The notes beneath the pieces were generated by a model. That model saw only the letters and a list, made by a program, of their open reading frames with translations. It did no database searches and had not been told where the DNA came from. From Campanula takesimana (Eukaryota; Streptophyta; Magnoliopsida; Asterales; Campanulaceae), in NCBI GenBank assembly GCA_026119855.1, contig JAOWBW010000564.1, positions 682,001 to 746,000 of the forward strand: a stretch of 64,000 bases of DNA, read 5' to 3'. A program made the translations under genes and the position numbers. Each line of letters opens with the position of its first letter. Within the stretch, counting starts at the first letter, position 1. Below are positions 21,686 through 31,622 of the stretch, piece by piece.

Positions 21686-22992
21686 TGATGTGATGGATTT
21701 TGTATACATTATTTCCCTTGTTTTCCCATATATTTTGGTTCATTTTGATGTACTTTAGACTAGATTTGATGTAATTGGGGCATTATTTATAATTTGGGCT
21801 TTTATTGTAATCCGGGGTAGAATAGCTATTTTTATTTATTTATTTTCCGGATGTAATTTTTGGTGAGCTTCAACGTCTGTCTCAAGGATCAAGAATAGTC
21901 AAAGTCAAGTCAAGTCAAAGTTAACAGAATTAAAAGATTGCAGGGACCAAACTGCAATTAGCTGAAAGTGGAAGGACTGAACTGAAGATATGAGTACTCC
22001 AGGGACTAAAGTGAAAAGAATGTAAAATGGCCATCAACATCACGCAGAAGGCGGCGGCCGAGTTGGGGGATTTTATTCTTTTATTATTTTATTATTTGAT
22101 GAGTATTGTTTTGGTTTTTTGGAGAGAGGATTAGTTAGTGAGTAATTAATTAGTTTTTGAAATTAGAATTAGATTAGGTTATCATTCATTCGGGGGACTC
22201 CCAGAAAAATACTACGTTCTTTCTTTTTCTCTCTGGAGCTTTTGTAAACCATTAATGGAGAACTAAACTCCATTGCTTTGGGTTGAGATCTTGAACCTAC
22301 TTTGATTCAATTGAGGTAATTTTCTTATTCTCTTGTTTGATCTATTCATAATTTTGCTTGTATTGATCTAGATTAATATTTAGGGTTTGTGGATTTGGCC
22401 AATCCATTAGTTCTATTTGTTGATCTATGCTAGAATTCTCTGTTCTGTGCCAGAATTAGAGTTTTCACCGTAGCATCTCCACGAATTGTGTATGTGCCAT
22501 AGCAATTCGGGGAGTAGGCAAAATTAGACGATTATCTATATGAAATAATTGTAGAAAGCGTTTTTGATCTTAGTCTCTTAAATTGAATCAATTAATTCTG
22601 CGATCTAGACTGTGCCAGTTAGATTAATTTATTAATTAGGGTTGCTAGTGAGTGTGCCACTGCTAGTAACTAATCTGTAAGAAGAGACAGAGATTGCAAT
22701 ATATCTTGTGATCAAGTGAATAGGATTAACGGAGAAAAAGAAGTACCGATGAAATTGAATTAGAGGACGGGGATAGTAATCAATCTGAAGTGCTTTTTAA
22801 TTATTGTTTTAAACACTTAGTTTATTTTTCCCGTCTTAGGAATTAATTAAAATCTCAATTAAACCCCCAATCAGGTCAAGTGACTGTTCGTAAACAAGTA
22901 ACCGTTCTTCGTGGATCGACTCTGGACTTGCCCTAGCTATATTTTTAGAACCTAGTCCAGGTTTAATTTGTAGGTGTGCAACTAGCCTATCA
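21686..22992 (+). repeat. GYP-B 3' LTR
   Basis: 1,307 bp, TGATGTGATGG...CTATCA, nearly identical to 15730-17036. Confidence 0.94.
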
Positions 22993-23350
22993 GAAATCTA
23001 ATTCGAGCGGGCTCTTGCATGGGACCAGGCGGGCGCCTGGTGCCGCGTTACAGAATTCGGGAATAGCAGTTTTTCGGGTTTTCTCTTATGTTTAGGTTTA
23101 TGTCTTATTCTAGGTTTGCTATTTAAGCAATGTTCCGCCCCCCATACTCATTGTAAATTAGATTCAACATATTATAGTGCAAGATCCTGTCTTGGTAGTG
23201 CCCCCAGACGTAGTCAAACATATTGACGAACTGGGTAAACAATTTCTTGTGTTCCTTTGTCTTTTGCTTTGTTTCTTTATTTCTTGTGCTTGTTTGGGTG
23301 CTGCGATTTCTTGCGATTTGCTTGGGTGTTGGGAGAGTTTTTCCACAATA
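22993..23350 (+). mobile_element. Partial LTR of the COP-A family
   Basis: Aligns with the interior and 3' end of the COP-A LTR (shared blocks GCAATGTTCCGCCCC, AGTGCAAGATCCTG, GACGTAGTCAAACATATTGA). The first part of the LTR is missing and does not lie on the other side of GYP-B, so the junction at 22992/22993 is rearranged or the copy was truncated. The open frames here are repeat-derived. Confidence 0.8.
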
Positions 23351-23935
23351 GGGAGGACAAGGGGCTGGTGTAGAGGGAAGGAGCGACAGAGATGGGTCCT
23401 GACGGAAAGTTGAGCGGGGAATGTGAGGGTGGGTTGGTGGTCGGGGTTAGGGAGGATGAAGAAGAAGAGGGATGATCTGTTGGGTGAAATGGAGGCGGGG
23501 AAGAATCTGGGAATGTGAGTGTGTGTTCTCTTTTCTTTTTCTTTCTTTCTTTTTCTTTCTTTTCCTTTTTTGGGTTATTTTATTATTTTAGATAAAATAA
23601 ATTTATTCTTTTAGATAATGGTTTATAATTTTTATTATTTTATTACAACAATAAAATCTAATATGGAATAGAATAATAAATTAAAGGATAATTAGAAGTT
23701 AAAACGAAAATGACAAAAATACCCCGCACCGCACATGTGACACACATGACCATTTCTCGTTAAATTTCTAACTCCGTTAGGTGTTAGGGGGTCAAAGTGG
23801 GACTAAAGGCAAATTAAAGTGTTACTCTGGGACAAAATTCGGTTTGGGGTGCAAAGTGAGATTGCGTGGATACTTTGGGGGGATAAACGTATTTTGGCCT
23901 TTTCCAGGAAATTATTTTCCGGAAGTCGTTTTACG
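23351..23935. mobile_element. Probable right half of a Mutator-like element
   Basis: A G-rich, gene-like segment (23355-23530) leads through a CT tract into 23700-23905, which reads like a long terminal inverted repeat of a plant MULE (CTAACTCCGTTAGGTGTTAG, then a run ending GTATTTTGGCC). I find no matching left arm, so this is tentative. Confidence 0.3.
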
Positions 23936-24371
23936 CGAAACAAACCGAGCTTAAGAAATGAATACCCATTTATAGATATTATTATTAAAAAATAAACACA
24001 CAATTAAGGATGGAGGAAGTATTTAACAAACCTTTTGTTACGTTTGATCAAGTACATGTACAAGTTATTCCTTTTTTTTTCTCAATACAGATAATACTTG
24101 TTGCTATGCTCTGAAATTGTAGAAAAAAACATTAACATTGTGTGTACGTAGGTTAGATTGATGGAAAGGGATTGGGTTGTTTTAACTACAACTTTTGGAA
24201 CTTGTCATTAGCTGCTTAACTTACTAAACTAATGCCCTTTTTTTTTTCGGAATATTTTTGTTTATTTCAAACTAAAGTGAGATTGGTTGGATATATATAA
24301 CCACTTATCTATTATTCAGCTATTTGCATTTTTGGAGTTTGCCTTAAAATAATGGCAATGCATTTTACCAA
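23936..24371. other. Non-coding spacer
   Basis: AT-rich sequence with no gene or sharp repeat boundary recognised. Confidence 0.5.
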
Positions 24372-25700
24372 ATACTCGACGTGTCCCGAAATAAATGTTA
24401 TGTTGGTGATTTTAGTGTCATCAACGATTTTATGTAATTGGATTTACTAGAGACCAATGCGATCTCATATTAGGCTCGGATATGAGTAAGGGAAAGTGTG
24501 GAGTACACACTCATTTTGAGTCAATATGTTATCGACCACGATAAAGAAGCAGGGGTCAAGGGGCTGCGCCCCCTTGACTGCAATTAATCTCCCGTCAGTT
24601 TCCCCACCAAAACCCGCCAAAAACCAAGAGACATGATCAGTTAAATATTATGATTGTTGGGCCAACAGTCATGACTGTAAACAGTGCAACTGATTCTGCT
24701 CTTTTACTGCAATCTCTTTATAACCTGATATTGGATCTCAGTTTCATTTACGAAAAACCCTAACAATTCTCTGAGTTTTAATCTGCTTTCTTTGCCTAAA
24801 ATCAGATTGTTTGATTGTCTTATCCCATATAAAGATTTCGTGTAACCCAGGCATTAAGGGGCGAAATACTTTATTCGGAAAGTGATTTAATCACAATTCG
24901 ATCAATTATCCAGGATTATCAATTTACCCTAACCTCAATTCTCTAACATGTTAGAGTCGGTCGTGTGAAAAACGCGTTTTACACTAAGCTATGGAAAAAC
25001 GTGTTTTTCACAATTGCCTTCTCTGATATTATTATGTGCCTCTTCTAAATTTACAAAGTGTCTGTTCTAATTTTACACTTATAAATATTCAAGCAGACAC
25101 AGTTATACACTCAAACAAACACTTTAGAGGTACTGTTAAGATCGTTGGTTGTAGTGTTGAAAAGTGCCTCATCTAGTGTTGAAAATGCCTCTTACATTCT
25201 CAACAAGTGACTGGTGAGTTTTTGAAAGTTTCAAAACATGTGCTTGCTCTAGTGCTAAAAACAGCCTCCTGTAATATTGAAAACTGCCTCCCATAGTGTA
25301 AAAAGTGTCTTCTGAGTTTTTATAAGTTTCAGTTATTTACAACAATACCACCGCGCCTTGTAAAAAAGTTCCGCTTATTAACAGAAATGCCACTCCGCAT
25401 AAAAAAACACGTTTTACACTAAAACGAGTGTAAAACGCGTTTTTCCTAAGATTTCCTGTAAATGTTATAGTTGACAAGTCAATATTTTTAAGTTTTTAAT
25501 TGTGTTTTTTTAATTGCCTCAATCCATTCATATGAGTAGAGTGACACTTCATATGGCATTCCAATGCTTATGCCTATATTAGAATGAGTAGTATAGGAAG
25601 ATCACAAAACTTTATACCTTATTTTTAGTAAGACGACATTTATTTTGGGACAAACGAAATTAAAAAATAATACATTTATTCCAGGACAGAGATGGAGTAT
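24372..25700. mobile_element. Stowaway-like MITE interrupted by a 1.06-kb insertion
   Basis: The host MITE pieces are 24372-24401 and 25469-25700. They match, in reverse, the intact relative near 32203-32443 (shared blocks CCTCAATCCATTCATAT and AGTAGTATA.GAAGATCAC). Its right end reads ATTTATTCCAGGACAGAG followed by ATGGAGTAT. The insertion at 24402-25458 is flanked by the perfect decamer TAAATGTTAT (24392-24401, 25459-25468). Confidence 0.7.
24402..25458. mobile_element. Insertion with 10-bp duplication, contains hairpin-bounded unit E1
   Basis: The exact boundaries come from the TAAATGTTAT duplication. The left half (24402-24960) has an inverted motif around AGGGGCTGCGCCCCCTTGA and no ORF. 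The right half (24965-25445) is bounded by two hairpins rich in AAAACGCGTTTT and is filled with short phrases such as GTGTTGAAAA and AGTGCCTC. Nothing codes for protein. Confidence 0.6.
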
Positions 25701-25839
25701 ACTCATATTTATCCACACTTCCTACTATATATTAGTTGAGAAGTTTCAATCTAAACAGCTGAAATATTAGCAGTGTTAATTTTCTCTGTGTTTGTAATTG
25801 TTTGTAAGCAGATGGAGATGGCAAGTAAGAAACGCTTGT

Positions 25840-25940
25840 TAGAGACAATTATCTCACATTGGGAATTAAGTAGCCAAGCATTGACTATATAAAAATCCTG
25901 GGCTACTCCTCCCATTGCCAATTGGTTTTGGGCTTTTGAG
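25840..25940 (+). mobile_element. Short copia/TRIM LTR fragment
   Basis: Contains GTTAGAGACAATTATC followed by CCAATTGGTTTTGGG, shared with the minus-strand fragment at 29281-29640. Confidence 0.55.
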
Positions 25941-25984
25941 AGTCGGAGACTCGGAGTATTTTATAGTAGAAAGCTAGTGTTATA

Positions 25985-26244
25985 CTCCCTCCGTCCCAGC
26001 TCACTTGAGACTTTTTGACCAGAACTGGTCAACTTAAGGTCGGTTTGACCAACACTTTATAGAAATATTTATGTTCCAAAAAACTTTTTAAAAATTGTTA
26101 TTGGGAGGATTTTTAATGGTGGTCATTTTACATTTTTTTTAATTTTTGTTCGGATTATAAATATTTCTATAAAGTGTTGGTCAAACCGACCTTAAGTTGA
26201 CCAGTTTTGGTCAAAAAGTCTCAAGTGAGCTGGGACGGAGGGAG
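25985..26244. mobile_element. Stowaway MITE (260 bp)
   Basis: Starts CTCCCTCCGTCCC, ends GGGACGGAGGGAG, with TA on both sides. The arms are reverse complements over about 75 bp (AAGGTCGGTTTGACCAACAC and its inverse). Confidence 0.93.
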
Positions 26245-26307
26245 TATACTTTTGAGAGTCATTTAAAATAAAATTTAATTATAATAAAAATATTGTGAAA
26301 AACTAGT

Positions 26308-26700
26308 AAAAAACGCGTTTTACCCTAAGCTTAAGGTAAAACGTGTTTTTCAAATGAGGCGGTGGCAATTTTGTAAATACTGGGAAGTTGCCTTTAAAAC
26401 AGGCGGTGACAATTTGTAAATACTGGGAAGTATCGTAAGTGCCAGTGTTAGGAAGTGCCAGACATGTTACACTGGCACTTATTAACACAACCACTGACAC
26501 TTTTTATAACTGCCAGTGGCAATTTTCATAAGTGCCAGTATACATGGCTGGCAATTATTAGTACTAACACTGGCACTTGTAAAAGTGCCAGTGCAGTGTA
26601 TATAAAATGCCAGTCAAGTGACTGGCACTTTGCGATGCTAACACTGGCAGCGCTCGGAAAAACACGTTTTTCCTTAGCTTAAGGAAAAACGCGTTTTTTT
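26308..26700. mobile_element. Hairpin-bounded phrase-repeat element E2
   Basis: The left hairpin 26308-26352 pairs AAAAACGCGTTTTACC with GGTAAAACGTGTTTTT; the right hairpin 26656-26700 pairs GGAAAAACACGTTTTTCC with GGAAAAACGCGTTTTT. The two hairpins are inverted copies of each other. The interior contains about ten scattered copies of AGTGCCAGT or TGGCACTT in both orientations. No ORF of interest. Same design as E1 (24965-25445). Confidence 0.55.
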
Positions 26701-27190
26701 TAAGACCAACTCAAAAATATTTGATTATCCTCATGAAATTCAAAAATTGTTTTTAATAGACTTTTTTTGGTGCATCAATAACAACATTTAGAATTATATG
26801 AAGATAATCAAACTTACATATGATTTTGATTAAAATGGGTTGTCCATCAAAACTAAAATGAGATTAGCTTTTTTGTTTTTGGAGATGAGGAATAGTATTA
26901 TGCAATTGTTTTCGTAAAGGACACGTGTCATGTTGCCATTTGCTATTCTTAACTTATGGTCACAAGTATGTGAAATGAGCTAATTTCTTGATTTTCAATT
27001 TTCAAATGTAATTAAATTAAGTGGCAGCCAACCGTGCATGGACCAACTTCCGTCCGTATACTAAACCTAAAATACCTAACATTTCCCACTTAATTTTTCT
27101 CACCAATTTACAATAATTTTCAAAGAGCACATATTCTACGTCAAACAATATGCCCTCTTTTTCTAATCCTTTCTCTTTCACTCTTTCTTT
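26701..27190. other. Upstream region of kinase-like gene
   Basis: AT-rich with no repeat boundary seen. Probably promoter sequence, including a pyrimidine-rich stretch (27153-27190). Confidence 0.4.
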
Positions 27191-27192
27191 CC

Positions 27193-27199
27193 TATATAA
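27193..27199 (+). promoter_or_regulatory. TATA box of kinase-like gene
   Basis: TATATAA, 84 bases upstream of the ATG at 27283, preceded by a CT-rich tract. Confidence 0.65.
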
Positions 27200-27282
27200 C
27201 CCAATACATTTGTCTACCCAACCAAACTTAATTTCTTCTCATAAAATAAGTCCTCTCCAAAGAATTTAGGAACCTCTCTAAC

Positions 27283-28332
27283 ATGGTTCATGGTAAGATC
27301 ATAGCTTTCGACATCGTTTTGGGTGTTCTTGCATTGTCAATCTTCTTTTTCGCCGTTCTTCTCTTCATTTGGTGGAAGGAAGAGAAAGAAGCCAAGAAAA
27401 ATGGAAGTAATGTTGAAGAATCTAGTTCTCCTTCTTTAAAGCAATGTGCTTTACCTTATACATTAATGGACATCGATGCTGCCACGGACGGATTTAATAA
27501 AACACGGATCATCGGAAAAGGGCGGCTAGGGACGGTTTATGCAGCTGTGATGCCACGTGGAGAGTTAGTGGCCGTTAAGAGGATCCATTCTCGATTAGTG
27601 TTGGCTAATGCAGGGTTTGGGTTCTCATCGGTGATCAAATGGCTATCCTCAGCTCATCATCCCCATGTGGTGCCTATATTAGGGTTTTCACAGGGTCCCG
27701 GGGAGAGAATCATAGTGATGGAGTTTGTGGGAATGATGAGCTTGGAATACTATTTGCATCAAAATTTCAACGGTGGATCTTCGTTGTTGGATTGGGCCCG
27801 ACGGGTGAGGGTAGCGGCGGGAGTGGCTCGAGGACTTGAGTGCTTGCATGATGGGGTGGCGCCACCTATAGTGCATGGTTGTGTAAAGCCATCAAATGTG
27901 TTGATAGATGTGAAGTTTTGTGCTAGGGTTTGTGACTTTGGGTTATCATTTTTAGGTCCACAAGAAAAGGGAGGGATTGTGGGGTATGTTGATGAAGAAT
28001 ATTGGGTTGATAAAAAGGGTGCTTCTAAGGAAAGTGATGTGTATGGGTTTGGTGTTGTTTTGTTGGAGCTTTTGAGTGGGAGAATGAGTGAGAATGGGTT
28101 GCTTGTTGAATGGGGTTTACCATTGCTTAAAGAAATGAGAATGGGTGAATTTTTGGACCCTAGACTTGCAATTCCTAGTGATGTTAAGCCACTTATTAGA
28201 TTGGCCAAAGTTGCTTCTGCTTGTGTTGGGAATTCTAGGAAGAATAGACCTTCTATGGCTCAAATTGTAACCATTTTGAACAATCTTGAAGATGGTGCTA
28301 TGTTCCTAAGTAATGGTTCACTTCAAAATTGA
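27283..28332 (+). CDS. Membrane-anchored receptor-like kinase, probable pseudokinase
   Basis: A single-exon 349-aa protein. Residues about 6-31 form a transmembrane helix with almost no extracellular part; residues 72-333 are a kinase-like domain of the plant RLK/Pelle family. It most resembles the short CRINKLY4-related kinase-like proteins (Arabidopsis At3g51990/At5g23170 type; recalled, not searched). The Gly loop GKGRLGTVY (78-86), the ATP lysine in VAVK (99), CDFG (217-220) and SDVYGFGVVLLELLSG (251-266) are present. The catalytic HRD is HGC (198-200, in IVHGCVKPSNVLID), so the proton-accepting Asp is missing and phosphotransfer is unlikely. The APE site reads VDEEY. A role as a signalling scaffold is inferred. 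Confidence 0.9.
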   Translation: MVHGKIIAFDIVLGVLALSIFFFAVLLFIWWKEEKEAKKNGSNVEESSSPSLKQCALPYTLMDIDAATDGFNKTRIIGKGRLGTVYAAVMPRGELVAVKRIHSRLVLANAGFGFSSVIKWLSSAHHPHVVPILGFSQGPGERIIVMEFVGMMSLEYYLHQNFNGGSSLLDWARRVRVAAGVARGLECLHDGVAPPIVHGCVKPSNVLIDVKFCARVCDFGLSFLGPQEKGGIVGYVDEEYWVDKKGASKESDVYGFGVVLLELLSGRMSENGLLVEWGLPLLKEMRMGEFLDPRLAIPSDVKPLIRLAKVASACVGNSRKNRPSMAQIVTILNNLEDGAMFLSNGSLQN

Positions 28333-28769
28333 AGGAGAAATGTACTCGAGATTTTATTATTAATTAGATCGAGTAATGATCATGTGGCTGTAAGCTTGCG
28401 AAAACCAAGTCTATAAACCTTAAGATAACGCGCACGGTCACTACCAACTTGGTCTCGAGAAATGTATTTCCTACCATTCTTTTTCATCCTCTCTAGAAAT
28501 GAGTGAAGTCCTAAACATGTTGATGAAATATTGTATAGTAAAATGTAATGAATTAATATATGAAGAATTTTTGGCATGATATATTGAATAGATTAATTAG
28601 GTAGGGCGGTGGTTGGTTGAATATTAGTTTAGTTTACGTGTGGAAAAGGCGATCTCTTAGAAGGGTCTTTTTCCATCGTATTCCCCTTTCAGATGTATGA
28701 ATTGGGGTTCATTATTCTGTTTTTTGTGGTGCCATAATTCAATTATTTGCGTGTATAGATTTTATTATA
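28333..28769. other. 3' flank of kinase-like gene
   Basis: Holds the probable 3' untranslated region, then AT-rich spacer. No further gene seen. Confidence 0.5.
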
Positions 28770-29145
28770 ATCCCTCCGTCCCAATTTAAATGTTTTTAGT
28801 TGCTTTATTCCTTAAATGGTAAATGATGAATAGTGTTTTGGACATCCTTGTCCTCATAAAGTTCATATATTACAATAAATAAATAAATATATCACTCACC
28901 CATCTACTTTTCACCTACTTGCTTTATGAATGGACAATTATATACTCCGCACACTATTATTCTTGACTCAAATTTGTCTTGGTTCCTTAATAAGCGTGTA
29001 AAATCAAACTAAGAACTTTTCACCTACTTGCTTTATGAATGACAATTATATCCTCCGCACACTACTATTCTTGACTCAAATTTGTCTTGGTTCCTTAATA
29101 AGCGTGTAAAATCAAACTAAGAACTTTAAACTGGGATGGAGGGAG
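28770..29145. mobile_element. Stowaway-like MITE with internal tandem duplication
   Basis: Begins ATCCCTCCGTCCC after TA and ends GGGATGGAGGGAG before TA. Inside, a 109-bp unit is tandemly duplicated (28907-29015 and 29016-29124), with single-base differences such as TATATACTCC/TATATCCTCC. Confidence 0.88.
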
Positions 29146-29280
29146 TATAATGTTTCTTATACTATCAATCTTTACAACTTATTTTGGGTATGAGGTAACA
29201 AATGGCACGCATTTGTCCTCATAAAGTTCATTTTGATCTCTAAACTAAACGATTTCATCCCATTTCATAGTGGCCCCCTC

Positions 29281-29640
29281 ACTCTACAATCTAAAAAGGT
29301 TATTAATCTCTCTCTGTGCCTTTTGTCGCCCGATCTTAGTAATAAAGGTTTGACTTCTCAGTCCCTTGATTCGTTTAAGCATTTCGTCAAACAGTGTCGC
29401 TGCATGCGTCATGTCGTCAGTCACCCATAAAACTTGAATTGTTACGGGTAGCGGGGAGCAACATCGTGGGCCCTTGGGCCTGCACGTGTAACGGGTCAGC
29501 TCTGATATCATGATAAAGTCTGAGGTTCCATCCCAAAACCAATTGGCTATGAGAGGAGTAGCGGTCAATGCTTGGCTAGTTGATTCCCGATGTGGGATAA
29601 TTGTCTCTAACAGAGTCTGCAAGCAAATAGATTGTTATGA
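29281..29640 (-). mobile_element. Copia/TRIM-type LTR end plus primer-binding site fragment
   Basis: On the minus strand GTTAGAGACAATTATCCCAC (29615-29596) leads to CCAATTGGTTTTGGGATGG, then TTTATCA and TGATATCAGAGC (about 29510-29495), a close match to the initiator-Met primer-binding site next to copia LTRs. The leader continues through GACCCGTTACACGTGCAGG. The minus-strand open frame 29622-29284 is explained by this fragment. Confidence 0.6.
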
Positions 29641-29869
29641 GAGAAATATCAATCCATCCGAAATTGGGTTTGATCTGATGCAAACTCATCTATTTTCTTC
29701 TTTTCCAAGTTTAGTTATTTTTGGAATGTGGATGAATTGAATAATACTTCAAATTGTGATGTTCATCCGTCTAGGTTTTGAGCTTTGGTTTCCTTTATGT
29801 ATGTTGATTTCTTTTGGAATAATACAATCAAACTGGTATTGCAGTTGAACCGAGACGAGATCACTTGTA

Positions 29870-30005
29870 TCCTTTTTATTATGTACGGCATTATTGTGTA
29901 ACACAAGTGGTCCAACGGTTATGCATCACTAATGGCGTCATGATGACATCAGCCCTAATAACTGATAACCGTTAGATCACCTGTGATACACAAAAGTAGA
30001 ACAAT
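29870..30005. mobile_element. Foldback MITE, copy 3
   Basis: ACAAGTGGTCCAACGGTTA on the left pairs imperfectly with TAACCGTTAGATCACCTGTG on the right; same family as 165-340 and 390-600. Confidence 0.55.
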
Positions 30006-30379
30006 AGACTGCAATGAACAAATATTTATAGAAATGATTATGGCGTACCTAGTGTTGGATGATATAAATCGCTTTGTCAGTGATTTTGATTTTCAAAAAA
30101 CTAAAACTAAATAAGAAGAGCATAAGTTCAAGACTTTAAAATCAAATAGTATTTGCAACAAATATCACAACATGAAAATCAGTATTTAAGAAAGGCCGAA
30201 ACCTGAAAATCTGACCATTTCACTCTTAAATGTAAAAGTGCGATCGGTTGGCAGAAAATGGTCATTCCGTATGCATGACTGTTTCCTTTTCCTTTTTTTT
30301 TTTTTTTTTTTTTTTCATTTATTTCATGATACTTCAAGAATGTCATTTGAGTAGTTAAAGTTTAAGAGAGACATTTAAG

Positions 30380-30410
<31 letters not shown>

Positions 30411-30528
30411 AAGGGTAATTTTGCATTTTGGAAAAATGTGGCATGGCTTCATAATCATGAGCCACCACGGCGAGTAAACGCCTTCATGATCTTTTGCACG
30501 AATGAATGTCCTTCACAATCTTTCGCAC
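30006..30528. other. Upstream region of first cystatin gene
   Basis: Contains two long poly(T) tracts (about 30292-30316 and 30380-30404). The part around 30236-30290, including TATGCATGACT, is duplicated upstream of the second cystatin (32040-32095), so the duplication took promoter sequence with it. Confidence 0.6.
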
Positions 30529-30536
30529 TATAAATA
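30529..30536 (+). promoter_or_regulatory. TATA box of first cystatin gene
   Basis: TATAAATA followed by GCTCC, 65 bases before the TTG/ATG region; the same element with TAGCTACCAACACT follows in the second copy. Confidence 0.75.
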
Positions 30537-30600
30537 GCTCCAAACACTTGTCACAATTTCTTCTCCCCCCACATTTTTAGTTACCCTCCTCGAACAAAAA

Positions 30601-30981
30601 ATGGCCATGGGCACGAATTTTTCCCTTCCTCTACACCTTACCACCGCGATTCTCTCTCTCACACTATTCTGCAATATTGTCTTAGCCGAAGTTGAAATAA
30701 TTTCTCCCACACTCAGTCATTTAGAAGTGATCAAGAACCAAAACGACACTCAAGTGGTGAGCCTCGCACACTTTGCTGTGACAGTACATAACCTGGAATC
30801 CCACGAAGATCTTACTTTCGTTAAGGTTGTTAGGGGTGAAATACAACATGACATGGGCACGCGTAATCACTGTCTACTTATAGCAACAAACGATGGCACT
30901 GCTATCAGAAATTACAAGGCGGAAGTTTTTGTTGACTTGGATAATGTTTGGCATCTCAGATCCTTTCAGTTAGTGTCTTAA
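30601..30981 (+). CDS. Secreted phytocystatin-like protease inhibitor 1 (126 aa)
   Basis: Single exon. Residues 1-29 are a predicted signal peptide (hydrophobic LTTAILSLTLFCNIVLA), so it is likely secreted or vacuolar. The plant cystatin helix signature is LAHFAVTVHN (55-64; family pattern LARFAV..HN). The first inhibitory hairpin, normally QxVxG, reads KVVRG (75-79), so the Gln is replaced by Lys. The C-terminal Trp of the second hairpin is W117, and the N-terminal Gly pair is not obvious. Family members block papain-type cysteine proteases; with the altered hairpin, affinity or target may differ. Starts MAMG; a second in-frame ATG is two codons later. AATAAA at 31011-31016. Confidence 0.88.
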   Translation: MAMGTNFSLPLHLTTAILSLTLFCNIVLAEVEIISPTLSHLEVIKNQNDTQVVSLAHFAVTVHNLESHEDLTFVKVVRGEIQHDMGTRNHCLLIATNDGTAIRNYKAEVFVDLDNVWHLRSFQLVS

Positions 30982-31167
30982 AGTTTGTAAAGTTTCTTAT
31001 CATCTTTTTCAATAAACCCCCTGACTGGTTGTGCCAATGCCAACTGAATAAATAAAACTAATGTGATAAATCATGTTATTTTTTGTCTTTCGTATAGATA
31101 TATATCAGGTCAAGTTTTCTAATCATTTCGTTCGGATTAGTTGGAGTTTTGTTTAACTGTTTGATAC

Positions 31168-31330
31168 TCCCTCCAAGAGAAAAAAAGAAAAAGAAAAAAA
31201 GAGGCACTTATTATTTTTGTTGTTGGTCCATAAAAGTAAAAAAATGTTCCAGAAAAGGATATGAGTTACTGCAATTTTCTGAAAGGACAAGCAAGTAAAA
31301 CTGGGTACTTTGTTATGGGACAAAGGGAGT
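31168..31330. mobile_element. Stowaway-like MITE
   Basis: Starts CTCCCTCCAAG after TA and ends GGGACAAAGGGAG before TA. Confidence 0.6.
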
Positions 31331-31622
31331 ACTTAGAAAGAAAGTCGAATTTATTGCCAGAATGCCCTACGCCTAAACATGAAATGTCACTTGCATACTT
31401 TACTTTTTGGTTTAAAACTAGACCACTTTTTTTAACATCCGTTATAAAATTAATGGATATGTCCATGAGAGTTAACAATTTATCAGACCGGCCAATCAGT
31501 TTGAAGTTGATTTTTCTTTTATGGGACCTAAAGTAAAAGGGTTTTGAATCAAAAATTTGAAACATTAGTATATTAATGTGAGGAAAGGCATAGAGCGCCC
31601 TTTGTTCAAGCATATGAGTTGG
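31331..31622. other. Spacer between cystatin genes
   Basis: Overlapping open frames on both strands here show no domain. No gene supported. Confidence 0.5.

Larger units (their letters stand above)
15730..22992 (+). mobile_element. LTR retrotransposon encoding only Gag-protease (GYP-B; TR-GAG/LARD type)
   Basis: Two 1,307-bp LTRs (15730-17036 and 21686-22992; TGATGT...CTATCA) that I see differing at about eight positions. A primer-binding site around TTGGCGCCGTTGCCGGGGA lies just after the 5' LTR, the tRNA-Asp-type site of Athila/Tat-lineage Ty3 elements. A polypurine tract (AAGCGTGGGGGAA, 21671-21683) precedes the 3' LTR. The only ORF is gag-protease at 17260-19401; about 2.3 kb without pol follows. 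Flanking pentamers TAAAT and GAAAT match at four of five. Low LTR divergence indicates a recent insertion. It must rely on pol from a related element. Confidence 0.92.

Noticed and set aside
26308..26700. CRISPR-like array from the repeated GTGCCAGT phrases
   Set aside because: Spacing is irregular, orientation is mixed and the genome is plant nuclear; not a CRISPR array.
27759..28208. 149-codon ORF opposite the kinase-like gene
   Set aside because: A shadow of the kinase reading frame on the other strand, with no domain.
29284..29622. 112-codon minus-strand ORF as a gene
   Set aside because: It is the translation of an LTR end, primer-binding site and leader shared with other repeats.
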